Source: Chara braunii
Taxonomy: Eukaryota; Streptophyta; Charophyceae; Charales; Characeae
Reading direction: 5' to 3'
Assembly (NCBI GenBank): GCA_003427395.1
Contig: BFEA01000361.1
Location: 1,082,425-1,102,843, forward strand
DNA length: 20,419 nt
A program made the position numbers and the translations under genes. This document shows positions 17,855-20,419 of the stretch, piece after piece; within the stretch, counting starts at the first letter, position 1; each line of letters opens with the position of its first letter. The notes beneath the pieces were generated by a model. That model was not told where the DNA came from, did no database searches, and saw only the letters and a list, made by a program, of their open reading frames with translations.

Positions 17855-17883
<29 letters not shown>
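17855..17883. repeat. Poly(T) run
   Basis: 29 consecutive T on the + strand. Confidence 0.97.
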
Positions 17884-17885
<2 letters not shown>

Positions 17886-18240
17886 CCAGGTTGTTGTAGA
17901 GGTGGGATACTAGACCAATGGCAGTCACCCACAGTACTCGGCCACTCAGTTGTCCCGCTGAACCCGTCTGAAGACCCCACCCACCCTTCCTCTCATCATT
18001 TTTTGCCCTGGCGCACCCCCACCCCCACCCGGGACCATCACCCATCATCATCTTGGCGGGGTGACATGACCAGACAGCGGTTGCAGGCACCCGGGCTAAG
18101 CAGAGACACCTACCCCCCTGCTCAGCCCTGGTTGAAGCAGACGCCGTGCAAGCCCGATTGCACGGGGACTTCGGGAGCTAGGTATGAACATGCTACCACA
18201 GGTCTTCATGAGGGTGCACATTGGCTCCCATCTTCTTCTT
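17884..18240. other. GC-richer segment between poly(T) runs
   Basis: About 350 bp, C-rich in the middle, bounded by T runs on both sides. The string GGTATGAACATG at 18181-18192 also occurs, inverted, in the tRNA-like stretch at 17763-17774. No gene recognised. Confidence 0.4.
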
Positions 18241-18242
18241 CT

Positions 18243-18244
<2 letters not shown>

Positions 18245-18287
<43 letters not shown>

Positions 18288-18358
18288 TTTTTTTTTTTTA
18301 TTTTTTGCAAAAAAAAAAAAAAAAAAAAAAACTCCTCCCCCCCCCCTCCCTTTTTTTT

Positions 18359-18423
<65 letters not shown>
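18245..18423. repeat. Block of consecutive homopolymers (T, T, A, C, T, G)
   Basis: T 18245-18282, T 18285-18299, A 18309-18331, C-rich 18333-18350, T 18361-18391, then 32 G at 18392-18423. A chain of five different long homopolymers is hard to explain biologically and suggests poor sequence or assembly. Open frames through it are meaningless. Confidence 0.9.
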
Positions 18424-18424
<1 letters not shown>

Positions 18425-18496
18425 ATAAACCCCACAGTGCTAGTGCTGCTGGTACAAGCAGACAACATCCGCTCCCATCTAACACAGCTGTGTGGT

Positions 18497-18727
18497 GATG
18501 ATAGAGAGCTGGGAATCCTCCGTTCCCTCGTGTGTCCCTGGAGCCAGTTCCGGCCCCGCAGTAAGGTGCAGTATCTTCTGCCACCCCCGAGATCCCATAC
18601 TAAGGAACTGCTATGCCAGCCTTAACCCTATGCTACTACGTACTAGGAGGATAGCCAACCCTGAGTCTTGAGTTATGATTTGAATATCTTATCCTTATAT
18701 TGTATTACTACAGTGTTCTATTGTGTT
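18497..18727 (+). repeat. First tandem unit of a 231-bp repeat
   Basis: The unit starts GATGATAGAGAGCTGGG and continues AATCCTCCGTTCCCTCG, CCGGCCCC, CAGTATCT, TAAGGAACTGCTATGC. The same order begins again at 18728 (GATGGTAGAGAGAGATGGGG, CCTCCATTCCCTCG, CCGGCCCC, CAGTATCTCC, TAGGGAACTGCTATGC). Units differ at scattered bases. Confidence 0.75.
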
Positions 18728-19063
18728 GATGGTAGAGAGAGATGGGGATCCTCCATTCCCTCGTATGTCCCGAGAGCCCATTCCGGCCCCATGATAAGGC
18801 ACAGTATCTCCTGACACCCCGACACCCCGTACTAGGGAACTGCTATGCTTACTACGGGATGTTGGGGGTGTCAGGAGATACTCCACCTTACCACAGGGCC
18901 GGAACGGGCTCCAGGGATATACGAGGGAACGGAGGATCCCCAGCTCTCTCTACCATCAACACAATAGAACACTGTAGTAATACACACATGACTCAGGGTT
19001 GGCTATCCTCCTAGTACGTAACATAGGGTAGAGGCTAGCATAGTAGTTCCTTAGCAAGGGATC
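18591..19063. repeat. Large imperfect palindrome (arms about 200-230 bp)
   Basis: Inner arms 18703-18820 and 18865-18982 are both 118 bp and inverted (CTGTAGTAATA end against TATTACTACAG; CCTGACACCCC against GGGGTGTCAGG). The next arms, 18637-18667 and 18990-19020, are a perfect 31-bp inverted match around CTAGGAGGATAGCCAACCC. Similarity continues out to GATCCC at 18591 and GGGATC at 19063. The left arm has about 35 extra bp (18668-18702); the spacer is 44 bp. The arms differ at many bases, so this is not a fold-back cloning or assembly copy. It is one 231-bp-family unit facing another. Confidence 0.85.
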
Positions 19064-19084
19064 TATCATCCTAAGCTGCAACGA

Positions 19085-19360
19085 TGGGTGCAACGAGAGC
19101 CATATAACAGACGCGCGGACTGAAGATGGGTGTCTTTGGTTACAGGGGCCGGGTTATGCTAGTCAGTTATTCTAGGTACACAAGTGTTCAACAGCTGAGA
19201 GCCTAACGCAGAGCCTGGTCCCCCTTGGAACAGGGGCCAGAGGGACAGGCACAACAGCAAGCATACAACAGATGCAGGGTCTGTAGACAACCTTCGGTGG
19301 TCACAGGGGTAGGGTCATTCCAATCAATTTTTCTATGTACACAACGGACGTTGGGCCCAG
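19085..19360 (+). repeat. Two tandem copies of a ~177-bp repeat
   Basis: Copy 1 (about 19091-19180) and copy 2 (about 19262-19345) share CATAYAACAGA, TTNGGTKRYAGGGG, the GGGTYAT block, CAATTWTTCTATGTACACAA (as CAGTTATTCTAGGTACACAA in copy 1). Identity is moderate. Copy 2 leads directly into copy 3 of the 55-bp core. Confidence 0.6.
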
Positions 19361-19400
19361 TTCCCAGCATGTGCTTCTCCCCACGGGTAAGACCGGAGCC
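19346..19400 (+). repeat. 55-bp core repeat, copy 3
   Basis: GGACGTTGGGCCCAGTTCCC, AGCATGTGCTTCTCCCCACG, ending CCGGAGCC. Matches copy 1 (15818-15873, minus strand) and copy 2 (17001-17055). About 75 bp further on lies an A-rich tract (19479-19499). Confidence 0.8.
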
Positions 19401-19995
19401 AACAACACCAGCCTCCTGCAACAGCTGTGGGCTCTTATCCCCAACTGTTGCAGGCAGACTCCAGTCGCAGTTAACCCAAAAAAAAAGAAAAAAAAAGAGG
19501 ACCCTAAACGACAGAAGTCATAGTTCTCCAATCATACACCCAAGGAATACTATGATGACAATAAAAAAAGGCCTGAAAGGTTGCCCTGTTCAGATTTGAC
19601 AGGTAATTGAATTAGGCCTTAAAGAAAAAGAAAAAAAAACAGGTTCCAGCTTTGTCTGCCCCCGTGGTTCATTTACCTTCTTTATTTATTTAATTTTTGA
19701 GGTAAGTACGTTCATGTCACCTTGGAGTATCGAATGGGCAAAAAAAACACAAGTCGCCAAAGAAAACCGCGTCGAGTTCGAAAAGGCAACGGAAGTACCG
19801 ACGGCCGTGGTGTCAGACCGGGTGTCATATTTACAGGGGTCGCCCGTGGTGTCAGAGGGGAAAAAAAAAAAAAAAGGGCCAACGGGTACTTTCGGACAGA
19901 AATCGCTCATTTTGAGTTGCTGCGTGCTTTCTTTGCCGACGCGAGTTTTTTGTGCCTTTAGAGTTTTAAAACATGCCGAGTCTGCCGTTGTTTCT
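19401..19995. other. Unassigned region with A-rich tracts
   Basis: A-rich tracts at 19479-19499, 19622-19640 and 19861-19875. The phrase CCGTGGTGTCAGA occurs twice (19805 and 19844). Open frames of up to 124 codons cross the A tracts and show no domain. Confidence 0.35.
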
Positions 19996-20011
19996 TAATT
20001 TTTGTACTCTA

Positions 20012-20328
20012 TGATGGATACAACATCTCCCCCCCTCCACCTGCCCCCTCCCCCTGAGAAAAGGGAAAAGGATATGATTGCCAGTGAAGAGGAAAGCATA
20101 GCGAGCAAAGACACTGGATCTGAGACTCCAGGCCAGGGCCCACAGCTACTACTTTCTGGCTATGAAAATCGTGAACCTGGCTTCGAAAATGGCCAGGTTC
20201 ATGCAAGCTTCGCACTACATAGCTCCTGTGAAGTGTTGACCCAGTATCCTTTTGGCGCTCCTTTCGAAAAGAGGGTTCCCCCATTTCCTTGTGCCTTAGG
20301 GCATGCACACACTACGGTCTTCACCTGA
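20012..20328 (+). CDS. Candidate N-terminal coding exon, function unknown (weak)
   Basis: From ATG 20012 (or 20002) the frame is open to TGA 20326-20328. The first 60 residues are hydrophilic and protein-like: a proline stretch (LHLPPPPEKREKD) and a Ser/Glu/Asp-rich stretch (IASEEESIASKDTGSETPGQ). After GFENGQ a CAG|GTTCAT at about 20197 could be a splice donor, after which the translation looks less convincing. The RNA would form a hairpin at 20172-20201 (TGAACCTGGC/GCCAGGTTCA, 10-nt loop) right at that donor. No family recognised. Confidence 0.25.
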
Positions 20329-20377
20329 ATACAACACCCAGTCATTATTGCTGTAGACTGGAAATTGCACAAAATAC

Positions 20378-20380
<3 letters not shown>

Positions 20381-20419
<39 letters not shown>
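20381..20419. repeat. Poly(T) run at the window end
   Basis: 39 consecutive T to the last base. Confidence 0.97.

Noticed and set aside
17195-17899. 234-codon + strand open frame
   Set aside because: It contains the translated adapter junction (VSYTHLDVYKRQ) and otherwise reads Phe/Ser/Pro-rich from pyrimidine-rich DNA; artefact.
18096-18625. Long open frames on both strands of poly-Phe, poly-Lys and poly-Gly
   Set aside because: Produced entirely by the homopolymer block.
18591-19063. Inverted repeat as a chimeric assembly copy
   Set aside because: The arms differ at many positions and one has a 35-bp insertion, so they are diverged natural copies.

Overview
The window looks like repeat-rich nuclear DNA of a eukaryote, most likely a streptophyte (land plant or charophyte alga). 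The reasons are a decayed hAT transposase of the BED-finger/DUF659 type common in plants, two MITE-like elements with textbook target-site duplications, very long dinucleotide microsatellites, long poly(A)/poly(T) runs, and no bacterial operons, ribosome-binding sites or intact genes. The lineage call is an inference. There is no defence locus, CRISPR array, rRNA gene or convincing tRNA gene.

Left part (1-4900). A (CA)n tract and a 280-bp pyrimidine-rich tract lead into a hAT transposase pseudogene (about 688-3394, + strand). It can be followed domain by domain through three reading frames, is broken by stops and frameshifts, and lacks the stretch that should carry the first catalytic Asp. 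After it come AT-rich DNA with repeated AACTTTG motifs, a (GT)n(GA)n tract and an alternating purine-pyrimidine segment.

Middle-left (4900-9400). Positions 5036-5935 hold five diverged copies of a unit with an imperfect hairpin core, separated by (CT)n, (CA)n and (TCTA)n microsatellites. AT-rich DNA follows, with one weak candidate exon, a (GT)n(GA)n block and a 43-bp tandem duplication.

Middle-right (9000-15400). This part has diverged copies of an old repeat (9003, 9184, 10153) and a weak two-exon coding candidate. It also has a 383-bp hAT-type MITE with the 8-bp duplication ACTAAGAG (11761-12143), a promoter-like segment near 12764, a very long (CT)n tract, and a 463-bp PIF/Harbinger-type MITE flanked by TTA (13610-14072). 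Two loci (about 11180-11530 and 15040-15375) share a roughly 100-bp-period G-rich repeat.

Right part (15400-20419). This is a mosaic of unnamed repeats: modules with CCCTGTAACC, a 55-bp core found three times, and a palindrome with arms of about 200 bp. Positions 17334-17371 are exactly the Nextera mate-pair junction (two back-to-back Tn5 mosaic ends), which is artificial, so contiguity across this point should not be trusted. A block of consecutive T, A, C, T and G homopolymers (18245-18423) and an N beside a poly(A) run (9147) are further assembly-quality warnings.

No set of genes here works together as a pathway. What the window records is transposon activity, repeat amplification and an assembly artefact. 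The best new biology candidates are the two MITE families, the hairpin-core array, the G-rich ~100-bp repeat and the palindromic repeat.
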